Positions 1 through 5,268 of a stretch of 6,841 nt of DNA are shown piece by piece; positions within the stretch are counted from its first letter, which is position 1; the number at the start of each line of letters is the position of its first letter. The DNA is taken from assembly GCA_006227875.1 (NCBI GenBank), contig SBFI01000091.1, forward strand, positions 1-6,841, read 5' to 3'. The DNA is from Acidobacteriota bacterium (GTDB taxonomy: Bacteria > Acidobacteriota > Thermoanaerobaculia > Multivoradales > JAHEKO01). The translations under genes and the position numbers were made by a program. The notes under the pieces were generated by a model. That model saw only the letters and a list, made by a program, of their open reading frames with translations. It did no database searches and was not told where the DNA came from.

Positions 1-19
1 CATTTCGCCGTGGTGAACC

Positions 20-34
20 TGACATCGATTGTCA
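20..34. promoter_or_regulatory. Inverted repeat, possible enhancer-binding-protein site upstream of the pilin promoter
   Basis: TGACA-TCGAT-TGTCA is a perfect 5-bp inverted repeat with a 5-bp spacer. It lies about 77-91 bases upstream of the start point predicted from the -24/-12 element at 85-100, which is where a sigma-54 activator usually binds. The TGTC half-site, present on both strands, resembles the short C/G-TGTC elements described for PilR at pilin promoters in Pseudomonas and Geobacter. The repeat and its position are seen directly. The activator identity is inference, and a dyad this short could be chance. Confidence 0.35.
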
Positions 35-84
35 CGCGTTGCCGGACAACTCCCCAGAAATCTCGGCAACCGGGAAATTACAAC

Positions 85-100
85 TGGCATCGGGTTTGCA
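85..100 (+). promoter_or_regulatory. Sigma-54 (RpoN) -24/-12 promoter of the pilin gene
   Basis: TGGCATC-GGGT-TTGCA matches the sigma-54 consensus TGGCAYR-N4-TTGCW at every position except the R. The invariant GG (86-87) and GC (98-99) have the required spacing. Transcription would start near 111, leaving a leader of about 63 bases before the ATG at 174. Sigma-54 control with an NtrC-type activator such as PilR is established for type IV pilin genes in several proteobacteria, so the element fits the gene it precedes. Confidence 0.6.
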
Positions 101-161
101 CTTTATGACACCGGCAAAATTTAGGCGCTCGTCGCCCAGAGCTGGAAATTCTCACCCGCTT

Positions 162-168
162 GAGGGGG
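162..168 (+). promoter_or_regulatory. Ribosome binding site that fixes the pilin start
   Basis: GAGGGGG lies 5 bases before the ATG at 174. It supports that start over the in-frame TTG at 39, which has no comparable site, would lie upstream of the sigma-54-type promoter, and would put 45 unrelated residues before the short basic leader expected of a prepilin. Confidence 0.75.
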
Positions 169-173
169 TTGAA

Positions 174-695
174 ATGCGCAGATCACAAAAAAAAGGTTTC
201 ACTGCAGTTGAGCTGATCGTCATCGTCACGATTGTGGGGCTCATCTTCATCGTTCTTCTGCCCTACTATCTCGAATCGCTGCAGAAGGCCAAGCAGCGGA
301 AGACGATGGCCAATGTCAACTCGATCGGCAAAGCCATGATGAACTGGATGACCGATCAGGCCGGCGCCGCGGCCGCCGGTGCCAGCGCCACCGACGTCAT
401 GGATCTCGAGAACTTCGAAGGCATAACCCACGAAGAGCTCGACGCCATCATGGTCCCGGTCTATCTCTCCACCGTTCCCGCCTCCGACGGCTGGGGCAGC
501 GATCTCGACTACTACATGAAGATCATAGACTTCAACGACGAGGACGCTCTGGCGATCCGCAGCCCCGGCAGCGACGGGCTCTTCTCCGGCACGACCTACA
601 GCATGGCGCCCTTCGTCTCGACCGACTACAAGCAAGATATCGTGTGGGCCGACGGGCTGTTCGTCCGCTGGCCTCAAAACTGGAAAGACCAGTAA
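174..695 (+). CDS. Type IV pilin / type II secretion GspG-like pseudopilin precursor
   Basis: This 173-residue protein has a class III prepilin leader. Residues 1-8 (MRRSQKKG) end in the Gly recognised by prepilin peptidase. Mature residue 1 is Phe (F9) and mature residue 5 is the conserved Glu (E13). A hydrophobic helix follows (about 13-32), then the Q-K-A-K-Q-R stretch typical of pseudopilins. The C-terminal part contains D-G-W-G, an I-R-S-P-G-S-D-G-L-F segment and W-A-D-G-L-F-V-R-W-P, the style of acidobacterial GspG-like proteins. It should be processed in the inner membrane and assembled into a pilus or pseudopilus. No other pilus or secretion gene is visible, so pilin versus pseudopilin cannot be settled. 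Eight consecutive A residues (187-194) encode K6-K7 just before the cleavage site. It has its own sigma-54-type promoter and appears monocistronic. Confidence 0.85.
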   Translation: MRRSQKKGFTAVELIVIVTIVGLIFIVLLPYYLESLQKAKQRKTMANVNSIGKAMMNWMTDQAGAAAAGASATDVMDLENFEGITHEELDAIMVPVYLSTVPASDGWGSDLDYYMKIIDFNDEDALAIRSPGSDGLFSGTTYSMAPFVSTDYKQDIVWADGLFVRWPQNWKDQ

Positions 696-759
696 AGCCG
701 CCTGTCACACCGTTCTGCCGACCGTGGCCTTTGCCACAGCCGTAGACAAACTCAAGGGA

Positions 760-765
760 TATACT
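760..765 (+). promoter_or_regulatory. Possible -10 box giving a leaderless transcript
   Basis: TATACT matches 5 of 6 bases of the -10 consensus. Start of transcription 6-8 bases later would fall almost on the ATG at 774, so the mRNA could be leaderless. The only Shine-Dalgarno-like run, AAGGGA (754-759), is 14 bases from the ATG, which is too far. No good -35 lies 16-18 bases upstream. This is weak evidence. Confidence 0.3.
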
Positions 766-773
766 CCATTGCC

Positions 774-1253
774 ATGATCAAGACGCTTGTGCTTTTGGAA
801 GTAGGCTTGGCGGCCGCCATCTTTCTGCTTGCCGCCGCCCAGTATCTCGGTCTTTCCCAGGCCCGCCGCGAGGGTAGGACCCAGAACGTTTCCCGCCTGG
901 TGACCTACGGAGCCCTGATGGCGCTGACGGTGATCTACGCCGTGGGCAACCTGATCTGGCTCGCCTCGGCGCCGAATCTCAAGGATCTTGGCCCAGTCGA
1001 GGATCTGCCGACGGTCAACTGGACCTTCCTGATCATTGCCGTGATGATCGGCGTGCTCGCGGCCTGGGATCTGGTGACTCACATCCGGTTCGTGCTCACC
1101 AACCAGCCCCACTACAAGCCCAGACTGATGACGGCCATAGCCATGGTCTTGCTGATGGTTCTGCTCGTCGGCCTCAATCTGAGCAGGTGGGAAGTCTACT
1201 TGGACGAGGTCCAGGCGACCTACGCCGAAAGCATCCCCGACGAGACTCCCTGA
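774..1253 (+). CDS. Four-helix integral membrane protein of unknown function
   Basis: I do not recognise the family of this 159-residue protein. Four hydrophobic helices are visible at about 5-26, 43-65, 84-105 and 118-137. They are joined by a basic first loop (QARREGRTQNVSR), an acidic loop (about 69-80) and a basic third loop (H-Y-K-P-R-L). The charge pattern suggests that both termini and the third-to-fourth connections need topology prediction rather than a simple call. The acidic tail (E-V-Q-A-T-Y-A-E-S-I-P-D-E-T-P) has no motif I know. It starts 78 bases after the pilin stop. That gap holds a small GTGGC-CTTT-GCCAC hairpin (724-737) without a T-run. The gene converges on folK with a 43-base gap. 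It is probably a real gene, given its length, its coherent membrane pattern and the absence of a better reading frame here. Confidence 0.7.
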   Translation: MIKTLVLLEVGLAAAIFLLAAAQYLGLSQARREGRTQNVSRLVTYGALMALTVIYAVGNLIWLASAPNLKDLGPVEDLPTVNWTFLIIAVMIGVLAAWDLVTHIRFVLTNQPHYKPRLMTAIAMVLLMVLLVGLNLSRWEVYLDEVQATYAESIPDETP

Positions 1254-1296
1254 GCGGGAGCCCGACTACCTCCACATCCGTCCGTCAGTGCGCCCG

Positions 1297-1811
1297 CTAC
1301 CCGGGCTGCAGGCGGAGCTTGTCAAAAAGTCGGATCGACTCGCTGTCGGCGAAGGCCGCCGCCAGCTCCGACAGCATCTCACCCGACACCGGGTGTCTAA
1401 ATGAAGGCTCGAGATCGGCGAGGGGCAGCGCCAGATGCGCACAGGTGGCGATCTCGGGGTCGGGTATTACCAGACCGTGCGCCGGATCGTCGATGACCAG
1501 AGACCCAAAGAGAGCGATATCCAGGTCGATGGTGCGGGGTGCATAGCGGTCGGCGGAGCGCCGTCTTCCCAGCCTCTCCTCCAGCGGGCGCAGCACGCCG
1601 TACTTCAAGTCCTGCGGCGACAGAGCAGTGCTTATCCGAGCCGCCGCGTTGAGGAACATGGGGGCCTCGGGGCTCCCCACCGGCTCGGCGGCGTAGACCG
1701 GCGACACGGCCTCGACCGTGCACTCTCGATTCAGCAACGAGATAGCCTGTGGCAGGTTCTCTTCCGGCTCGATGTTCGAGCCCAGGGCGATGAGGACGGG
1801 GGCTGGTGCAA
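1297..1811 (-). CDS. folK: 6-hydroxymethyl-7,8-dihydropterin pyrophosphokinase (HPPK); start codon unresolved
   Basis: HPPK moves pyrophosphate from ATP to 6-hydroxymethyl-7,8-dihydropterin, the step before dihydropteroate synthase in folate synthesis. The clear family region runs from V-L-I-A-L-G-S-N (coding from 1797) for 166 residues to the TAG at 1297. Visible motifs are A-L-G-S-N, then S-P-V-Y-A-A-E-P-V-G with F-L-N-A-A-A, then the signature R-Y-A-P-R-T-I-D-L-D-I with both Mg-binding Asp. Where E. coli HPPK has ATP-contacting His115 and Arg121, this protein has Asp and Cys (P-D-P-E-I-A-T-C-A-H). The Asp is seen in other lineages, as far as I recall. The oddity is the start: no ATG, GTG or TTG lies in frame near the expected N-terminus. 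The listed 5' end is a TTG at 1811, 7 bases past the folB stop, which is in frame only if one C is added to the C5 run at 1798-1802. Other options are a rare ATC start (1791) or a -1 frameshift fusing FolB to FolK. Confidence 0.8.
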
Positions 1812-1817
1812 GGCAGG

Positions 1818-2189
1818 CTAATCGAAGTCGGTGCGGCGACGCTCGATCTCTACCCCCACCGAGGAGGAGAAGCGAAGCGCCCCCAGTTTCTCGACCCGAA
1901 CCACAACTCCTTCCGCTCGATGATCGATCACGGCTATCCGGGCAATAGCGGTCGCCAGGGCCTCCACCAGAAAATGGCTGGAGGCCTCGACGTAGGCGAT
2001 GATGTCCTTTGTCAGGGTCCGATAATTGATGGAGTCCTCGACCGCATCGGATTTGCCGGCGGCCCGGGTGTCGAACAGCACTTCCAGGTTGATCAGAATG
2101 TCCTGCTTCTTCTTCCGCTCCCACTCGTTGAGCCCCACGATCCCACGCAAATGAAGATCTTTGATCAAGATTCTGTCGTGTGTGGCCAT
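1818..2189 (-). CDS. folB: Dihydroneopterin aldolase
   Basis: FolB cleaves 7,8-dihydroneopterin to 6-hydroxymethyl-7,8-dihydropterin and glycolaldehyde in the cytoplasm. The 123-residue length is normal for the family. By alignment from memory to the S. aureus enzyme, the key residues are all present: E24 (its Glu22), Y56 in S-I-N-Y (its Tyr54), E76 in L-V-E-A-L-A (its Glu74) and the catalytic Lys as K101 in V-E-K-L-G-A-L. The end V-G-V-E-I-E-R is also typical. The ATG at 2189 follows the SDR stop after only 2 bases, with GGAG about 11 bases upstream, so translation is probably coupled. The product feeds folK directly downstream. A dihydroneopterin-triphosphate epimerase (FolX) is the main alternative, but the adjacent folK favours FolB. 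Confidence 0.93.
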   Translation of the reverse strand: MATHDRILIKDLHLRGIVGLNEWERKKKQDILINLEVLFDTRAAGKSDAVEDSINYRTLTKDIIAYVEASSHFLVEALATAIARIAVIDHRAEGVVVRVEKLGALRFSSSVGVEIERRRTDFD

Positions 2190-2191
2190 GG

Positions 2192-2986
2192 CTACGATTT
2201 CTCCCTGACTCCGCCGTCGGCGCGGTGCCCCGTACCGACGAGGTGCTCGCCACCATCGACGAATATGGTCTCGCCGGTCACATAGTCGTTCCGTGTCAAA
2301 AACAGAATCGCCTCACCGACCTGTTCCGGGCTGCCGGTGCGCTGGAGAGGCACCCTCATTCCATGCCGATGCCACTCGTCGCTGCCGACCTCCATCCCCG
2401 TTGGCGGCAGGATCGGTCCCGGGACAATGGCGTTCACACGTACCTCGGGGGCCAGCTCCCGCGCGGCGATATTGGTCAAATGGAGCAATCCCGCTTTCGA
2501 GACCCCGTGGTGCGCATACCCCGGCCAGGCCTGTACCGCACTCAAATCGACCATGTTCACCACCAAACCGGGCTCCCCGGTCGACCGATCGGATGCCGCC
2601 ATCAGCGCTGCCGAGCGCTGAGTGCACAAGAAGGGAGCCCGCAGATTGAGGGCCAGGACGGTGTCCCACTCGCTGACCGTGATCCGGGCAAAGGGTCTGC
2701 GGACAAAACTGGCCGCACTGTTGACCAGGATGTCGAGGCTCCCAAATCGCTCCCCGACGGCGTCGAACAGGGCGTCGACCTCCTCGGGTTGGCCGAGGTC
2801 GGCGCGCTCGAGCAGCACCTCGACACCGAGCTGACGAATCTCTGCAGTTGTCTCCTCCGCCTCCTGCCGAGAGCTCGAGTAGTGAACAACGATGTGGCTA
2901 CCGGCTCGCCCCAGGGTGGTGGCAATCGCACGGCCGAGCCTGCGCGCCGCCCCTGTCACCAAAGCGATCTTTCCCCGTGGATCCAT
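2192..2986 (-). CDS. Pteridine-reductase-like short-chain dehydrogenase (PTR1/FolM type)
   Basis: This 264-residue classical SDR probably reduces a dihydropterin or dihydrofolate with NADPH. The cofactor motif is T-G-A-A-R-R-L-G (11-18), the TGxxxRxG variant of Leishmania PTR1 and FolM, rather than TGxxxGxG. Other PTR1-like features are V-V-H-Y-S-S-S (33-39), N-S-A-A-S-F (89-94), N-M-V-D (144-147, where PTR1 has its active-site Asp181), V-R-V-N-A-I-V-P-G (182-190) and Y-V-T-G-E-T-I-F-V-D-G-G near the end. The YxxxK position reads H-G-V-S-K (160-164), so His replaces the catalytic Tyr; a Tyr lies three residues earlier (Y157). The ATG at 2986 is preferred because AGGAAG abuts it and the predicted promoter would place the alternative TTG at 3001 upstream of the transcript. 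It is the first gene of the SDR-folB-folK operon, which supports a pterin substrate. A generic 3-oxoacyl-ACP reductase-like SDR is less likely. Confidence 0.85.
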   Translation of the reverse strand: MDPRGKIALVTGAARRLGRAIATTLGRAGSHIVVHYSSSRQEAEETTAEIRQLGVEVLLERADLGQPEEVDALFDAVGERFGSLDILVNSAASFVRRPFARITVSEWDTVLALNLRAPFLCTQRSAALMAASDRSTGEPGLVVNMVDLSAVQAWPGYAHHGVSKAGLLHLTNIAARELAPEVRVNAIVPGPILPPTGMEVGSDEWHRHGMRVPLQRTGSPEQVGEAILFLTRNDYVTGETIFVDGGEHLVGTGHRADGGVREKS

Positions 2987-3000
2987 CTTCCTAGGCAACA

Positions 3001-3029
3001 ATGATCTGGGTTGAAACCACCGCTGTCAA
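3001..3029 (-). promoter_or_regulatory. Sigma-70-type promoter of the SDR-folB-folK operon
   Basis: On the minus strand a perfect TTGACA -35 (3029-3024) is followed after 17 bases by GATCAT (3006-3001), which matches 4 of 6 bases of the -10 consensus. Transcription would start near 2994, about 8 bases before the SDR ATG, giving a very short leader. The hexamers and spacing are seen directly; activity is inferred. Confidence 0.55.
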
Positions 3030-3046
3030 TCGGTCGGTGGCCGATT
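3028..3046. promoter_or_regulatory. Dyad AATCGG-N7-CCGATT next to the folate-operon -35
   Basis: A perfect 6-bp inverted repeat with a 7-base spacer abuts the -35 of the minus-strand promoter, in the 114-base divergent region between the SDR and DUF1684 genes. The position suits a regulator acting on either promoter. I do not recognise the site. A weak plus-strand -10, TATCTT (3073-3078), lies on the other side. Confidence 0.25.
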
Positions 3047-3100
3047 CTTTTCAACTGCCCTACAACCGATGCTATCTTTGACCGGCTGCAAGGAGCCGAT

Positions 3101-4045
3101 ATGCGACCCAAGAACGATTCTCGCCGCCGTCATCAGTCGCTGGCCGTGCCGCTGATCGTTGCGCTGTTGGCAGCCGTTTCCGCGCCCCTGGCCGCCCAGG
3201 AGACAAATCCGGAGTCGCACACCCGCGAGATCGAAACCTGGAGGCGCGACAGATTGGATCGGCTCACCGCCGACGACGGCTGGCTGACCCTGATCGGCCT
3301 GTATTGGCTGAGCGAGGGGAAAAACAACATCGGCTCCGACCCCTCGAGCACGGTTGTCTTCCCGGCGGGGAAAGCCCCACCCTATGCCGGCGCCATCTTT
3401 CTATCGGGGCAGGAGCTTCGATTCGCGGCAGCGCCCGGGGCCGAGATTCTCCATCAGGGGGAATTGGTTTCCACGCTACCGCTGCTGGCGGACACCCAAG
3501 GGGAGCCGACCATCCTCGAAGCCGGCAACATCAGCTTCTACGTGATCGAGAGAGACGGTAGGTTCGGTGTCCGCTTGAAGGACCCGAGCCACCCGGCAAG
3601 AGCCGAATTTCGGGCCATCGATCACTATCCGGTCTCGGCCGATTGGAAGGTTGCGGCACGCTTCGAAGCCTACGAGCCGCCAAAGGAGATCTCCATACCC
3701 ACCGAGCTCGGCACCATCAGCCGGCAGGTGTCATGGGGGGCCGTCCTCTTCGAAGTCGACGATCAGGAGTTGCGCCTCGACGTGCTGGCGGAGCCCGGCG
3801 CCGAGCAGCTCTTCATCATCTTTGCCGACAAGACGACCGGGGTGGAGACCTATGGCGGTGGGCGTTATCTCTATTCAGCGGCACCGGATGAGAGCGGGAG
3901 GGTCGTCCTCGACTTCAACAAGGCCTACAACCCACCGTGCGTCTTTACGGCCTTTGCCACCTGTCCGCTTCCCCCGCGGCAGAATCGCCTACCCATACGG
4001 GTCGAGTCTGGTGAGAAGATCTACCGCAAGGCCGACGAGGGATAA
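3101..4045 (+). CDS. Secreted DUF1684 family protein
   Basis: This 314-residue protein is of the DUF1684 type, whose biochemical role is not known to me. Residues 1-32 form a signal peptide: basic R-R-R-H, hydrophobic L-A-V-P-L-I-V-A-L-L-A-A-V, then A-P-L-A-A before Q33. It should be exported. Family signs are W-L-T-L-I-G-L-Y-W-L-S-E-G (61-73), Y-G-G-G-R-Y-L-Y (251-258), D-F-N-K-A-Y-N-P-P-C (271-280), the Cys pair C280/C288 in C-V-F-T-A-F-A-T-C-P-L-P-P, and N-R-L-P with E-K near the end. Length is complete. The ATG at 3101 has AAGGAG (3090-3095) 5 bases upstream and begins the signal peptide; the in-frame start at 3011 lacks both. It diverges from the folate operon and is followed by a strong stem-loop, so it is probably a single-gene transcript. 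Confidence 0.87.
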   Translation: MRPKNDSRRRHQSLAVPLIVALLAAVSAPLAAQETNPESHTREIETWRRDRLDRLTADDGWLTLIGLYWLSEGKNNIGSDPSSTVVFPAGKAPPYAGAIFLSGQELRFAAAPGAEILHQGELVSTLPLLADTQGEPTILEAGNISFYVIERDGRFGVRLKDPSHPARAEFRAIDHYPVSADWKVAARFEAYEPPKEISIPTELGTISRQVSWGAVLFEVDDQELRLDVLAEPGAEQLFIIFADKTTGVETYGGGRYLYSAAPDESGRVVLDFNKAYNPPCVFTAFATCPLPPRQNRLPIRVESGEKIYRKADEG

Positions 4046-4046
4046 G

Positions 4047-4090
4047 ACCTCCCTGCTTGCCACCGGGCGGGGTGGGCAAAGAGGGGAGGT
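4047..4090 (+). terminator. Long stem-loop just after the DUF1684 gene, terminator-like
   Basis: Two bases after the stop codon, ACCTCCC (4047-4053) pairs with GGGAGGT (4084-4090). Inside it, TTGCCACC (4057-4064) pairs with GGTGGGCAA (4071-4079) with one bulged G around a 6-base loop. The position fits transcript termination or 3'-end protection. No U-run follows (TCCGGTTATT), so it is not a textbook intrinsic terminator. Confidence 0.45.
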
Positions 4091-4235
4091 TCCGGTTATT
4101 GGTGTGAACTGTCGCTTGATTTTACCCCGGTCAGCTGCCGGGGAATGGGGTGGGTTTGGTTTCGAGCTTGGAGACGACAAGCGTCTCAGCTAAAGTTGAT
4201 AGGACTTTCTTACGAAAGGGGAACCTCCCTGCCCG
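4091..4235. other. Gene-free, structure-rich stretch between the DUF1684 and reductase genes
   Basis: Three further inverted repeats are visible. CCCCGG-N7-CCGGGG lies at 4125-4143. AGCT-TG-GAGACG-ACAAG-CGTCTC-AGCT lies at 4165-4191. CTTTC-TTAC-GAAAG lies at 4205-4218. In addition, GGGAGGTTCC (4084-4093) is exactly complementary to GGAACCTCCC (4220-4229), so the right arm of the upstream stem-loop has a second possible partner. I cannot match this to a known riboswitch or small-RNA family. The 63-codon reading frame 4145-4336 has no protein-like features. The stretch may be a leader, an unannotated RNA or plain intergenic DNA. Confidence 0.35.
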
Positions 4236-4260
4236 TTGCTCTTTCGAGCTTTCTTAGCGC

Positions 4261-4266
4261 GATAAT
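4261..4266 (+). promoter_or_regulatory. -10 box of the flavin reductase promoter
   Basis: GATAAT matches 5 of 6 bases of the -10 consensus. The best -35 candidate is TTGCTC (4236-4241), which shares only the TTG and sits 19 bases away. Transcription would begin near 4273, inside the palindrome at 4272-4291, a classic arrangement for repression. Confidence 0.45.
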
Positions 4267-4271
4267 AGCAG

Positions 4272-4291
4272 CTTGTGAAAGTTTTCACAAG
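4272..4291. promoter_or_regulatory. 20-bp palindromic operator of Rex type (or CRP/FNR type)
   Basis: CTTGTGAAA-GT-TTTCACAAG has two perfect 9-bp arms and a 2-bp centre. It fits the Rex consensus TTGTGAA-N4-TTCACAA exactly. Rex is an NADH/NAD+-sensing repressor of fermentation and electron-transfer genes. It equally fits the CRP consensus TGTGA-N6-TCACA. Its placement just downstream of the -10 box suggests repression, and the gene downstream is an NAD(P)H-type flavin reductase, so Rex is the better guess. The palindrome is seen; the regulator is inferred. Confidence 0.65.
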
Positions 4292-4311
4292 TCCCCGGAG
4301 AAAGGAATCAA

Positions 4312-4353
4312 ATGGTCCACCAGCACAGCTGGCTGAAGACATCCGATGACTAG
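4312..4353 (+). CDS. 13-residue leader mini-ORF overlapping the reductase start
   Basis: The ATG at 4312 has a strong Shine-Dalgarno (AAAGGA, 4301-4306; 5 bases spacing) and opens a frame encoding MVHQHSWLKTSDD, with TAG at 4351-4353. Its last codons overlap the ATG of the reductase (4346) by 8 bases in a different frame. The reductase itself has only a weak GAAG (4335-4338). This is the layout of a leader peptide that couples translation to the next gene. The codons contain no run of one amino acid that would suggest classical attenuation. Whether the peptide is made is unknown. Confidence 0.4.
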   Translation: MVHQHSWLKTSDD

Positions 4354-5248
4354 CCATCAGACCCCTCCCAACCCGGAGACCGCCCCACGGCCGAAGATCA
4401 AGAAGCTCGAGGTCATGGTTGCAGAGGTGATCCGGGAGACACCGGACACCGCCACCCTCGTGCTCTTCACCGGCAACGATCGGCTCGACTACAAACCCGG
4501 TCATTTCCTCACTATCGATCCACACCAGTTCCCGGCGCTCGAGCGCTTTATCGACTACTTCGAAGAGACCAAGGGCAAGAAGGAGCCCGCCCGCGCCTAC
4601 TCTCTCTCCTCGGCACCCCATGAGCAGTACCTGGCCATCACGGTCAAGGAGGAGAGGTACATCCCGCAGGTGACTCAGTATCCTCCGCTCCTCTCACCTC
4701 TCATGGTCTGGCGTATTCAGCCGGGAACCCGCATGGTGGTGACCGGCTTTGGAGGTCCCTATGTCCTACCCGACGACATCGGGGATCGGACGGACCACCT
4801 GGTGCACATCTGTGCCGGCTCGGGAGTTGTCCCCAACATGAGCATCCTCAAGCACGCTCTGACAACTGAGCCCAAGCTCCGTCATACCGTGGTCTACGGC
4901 AACAAGACACGACGCGATGTCATCTTCCGGCGCGAGCTCGACGAGTTGACAAACCGCCATCCGGACCGACTCGAGGTCGTCTACGCCCTCAGCCGCGAGA
5001 CCAAGGCCGCCGGCTACGGGGAGAACTATCACTCCGGCCGGGTCGATGTGGATCTTGTCCGCAAACACATCAGGGATCCCTCGGCGGTGGAGGTATTTGC
5101 CTGCGGTCCCGCGGTCAGCAAATGGGATCGACTCGCGGCCAAAGAGGCCGAACAGACGCCCAAACCCCGATTCATGGAGACCGTCCTCGAAGCACTCGAC
5201 ACTCTCGGTGTCGACAAGAACCGAATCCACCGCGAAAGCTACGGTTAG
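4346..5248 (+). CDS. Ferredoxin-NAD(P) reductase-type flavin oxidoreductase
   Basis: This 300-residue cytoplasmic enzyme of the ferredoxin-NADP reductase superfamily has an FAD domain followed by an NAD(P) domain. The FAD domain (about 20-140) has Y-K-P-G-H-F-L-T (49-56) and the R-A-Y-S-L-S-S flavin motif (83-89). Between them is an unusual charged insert (about 60-80). The nucleotide domain (about 148-300) has C-A-G-S-G-V-V-P (156-163), V-Y-G-N-K (183-187) and A-C-G-P (252-255). The chain ends I-H-R-E-S-Y-G. No [2Fe-2S] cysteine cluster is present at either end, so it must pass electrons to a separate partner, such as a ferredoxin or oxygenase, that is not in this window. It resembles the reductase part of BoxA-like and ring-oxygenase systems, but the exact partner cannot be named. 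Expression is probably governed by the palindromic operator and the overlapping mini-ORF upstream. The start at 4346 has a weak ribosome site; the next Met is residue 24. Confidence 0.85.
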   Translation: MTSHQTPPNPETAPRPKIKKLEVMVAEVIRETPDTATLVLFTGNDRLDYKPGHFLTIDPHQFPALERFIDYFEETKGKKEPARAYSLSSAPHEQYLAITVKEERYIPQVTQYPPLLSPLMVWRIQPGTRMVVTGFGGPYVLPDDIGDRTDHLVHICAGSGVVPNMSILKHALTTEPKLRHTVVYGNKTRRDVIFRRELDELTNRHPDRLEVVYALSRETKAAGYGENYHSGRVDVDLVRKHIRDPSAVEVFACGPAVSKWDRLAAKEAEQTPKPRFMETVLEALDTLGVDKNRIHRESYG

Positions 5249-5268
5249 CAGACCGTGGCAACGGTGAA

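Noticed and set aside
39..173. Upstream TTG extension of the pilin gene
   Set aside because: It lacks a ribosome site, lies across the sigma-54-type promoter and would add 45 residues before a prepilin leader that is complete from 174.
183..677. Minus-strand open frame opposite the pilin gene
   Set aside because: It has a His/Gly/Val/Asp-rich composition typical of an antisense shadow, and the pilin on the other strand is convincing.
1246..1298. Possible terminator between the membrane-protein gene and folK
   Set aside because: Only short arms are visible (CTCCC/GGGAG at 1246-1260 and AGCGGG/CCCGCT at 1253-1298), with no T-run, so a terminator cannot be supported.
1812..2256. Upstream extension of the folK frame to an ATG at 2256
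   Set aside because: The extension reads in a shifted frame through folB and into the SDR gene, and its amino-acid sequence is low-complexity and unlike any protein.
2180..3004. Long plus-strand open frame opposite the SDR gene
   Set aside because: It is an antisense shadow in GC-rich DNA. The minus-strand frame has clear SDR motifs and this one has none.
3090..3100. Ribosome binding site AAGGAG as a separate feature
   Set aside because: It is an ordinary site and is already used to choose the DUF1684 start.
4145..4336. 63-codon plus-strand frame in the gene-free stretch
   Set aside because: It has no ribosome site, no protein-like pattern, and crosses the hairpins, the promoter and the palindrome.
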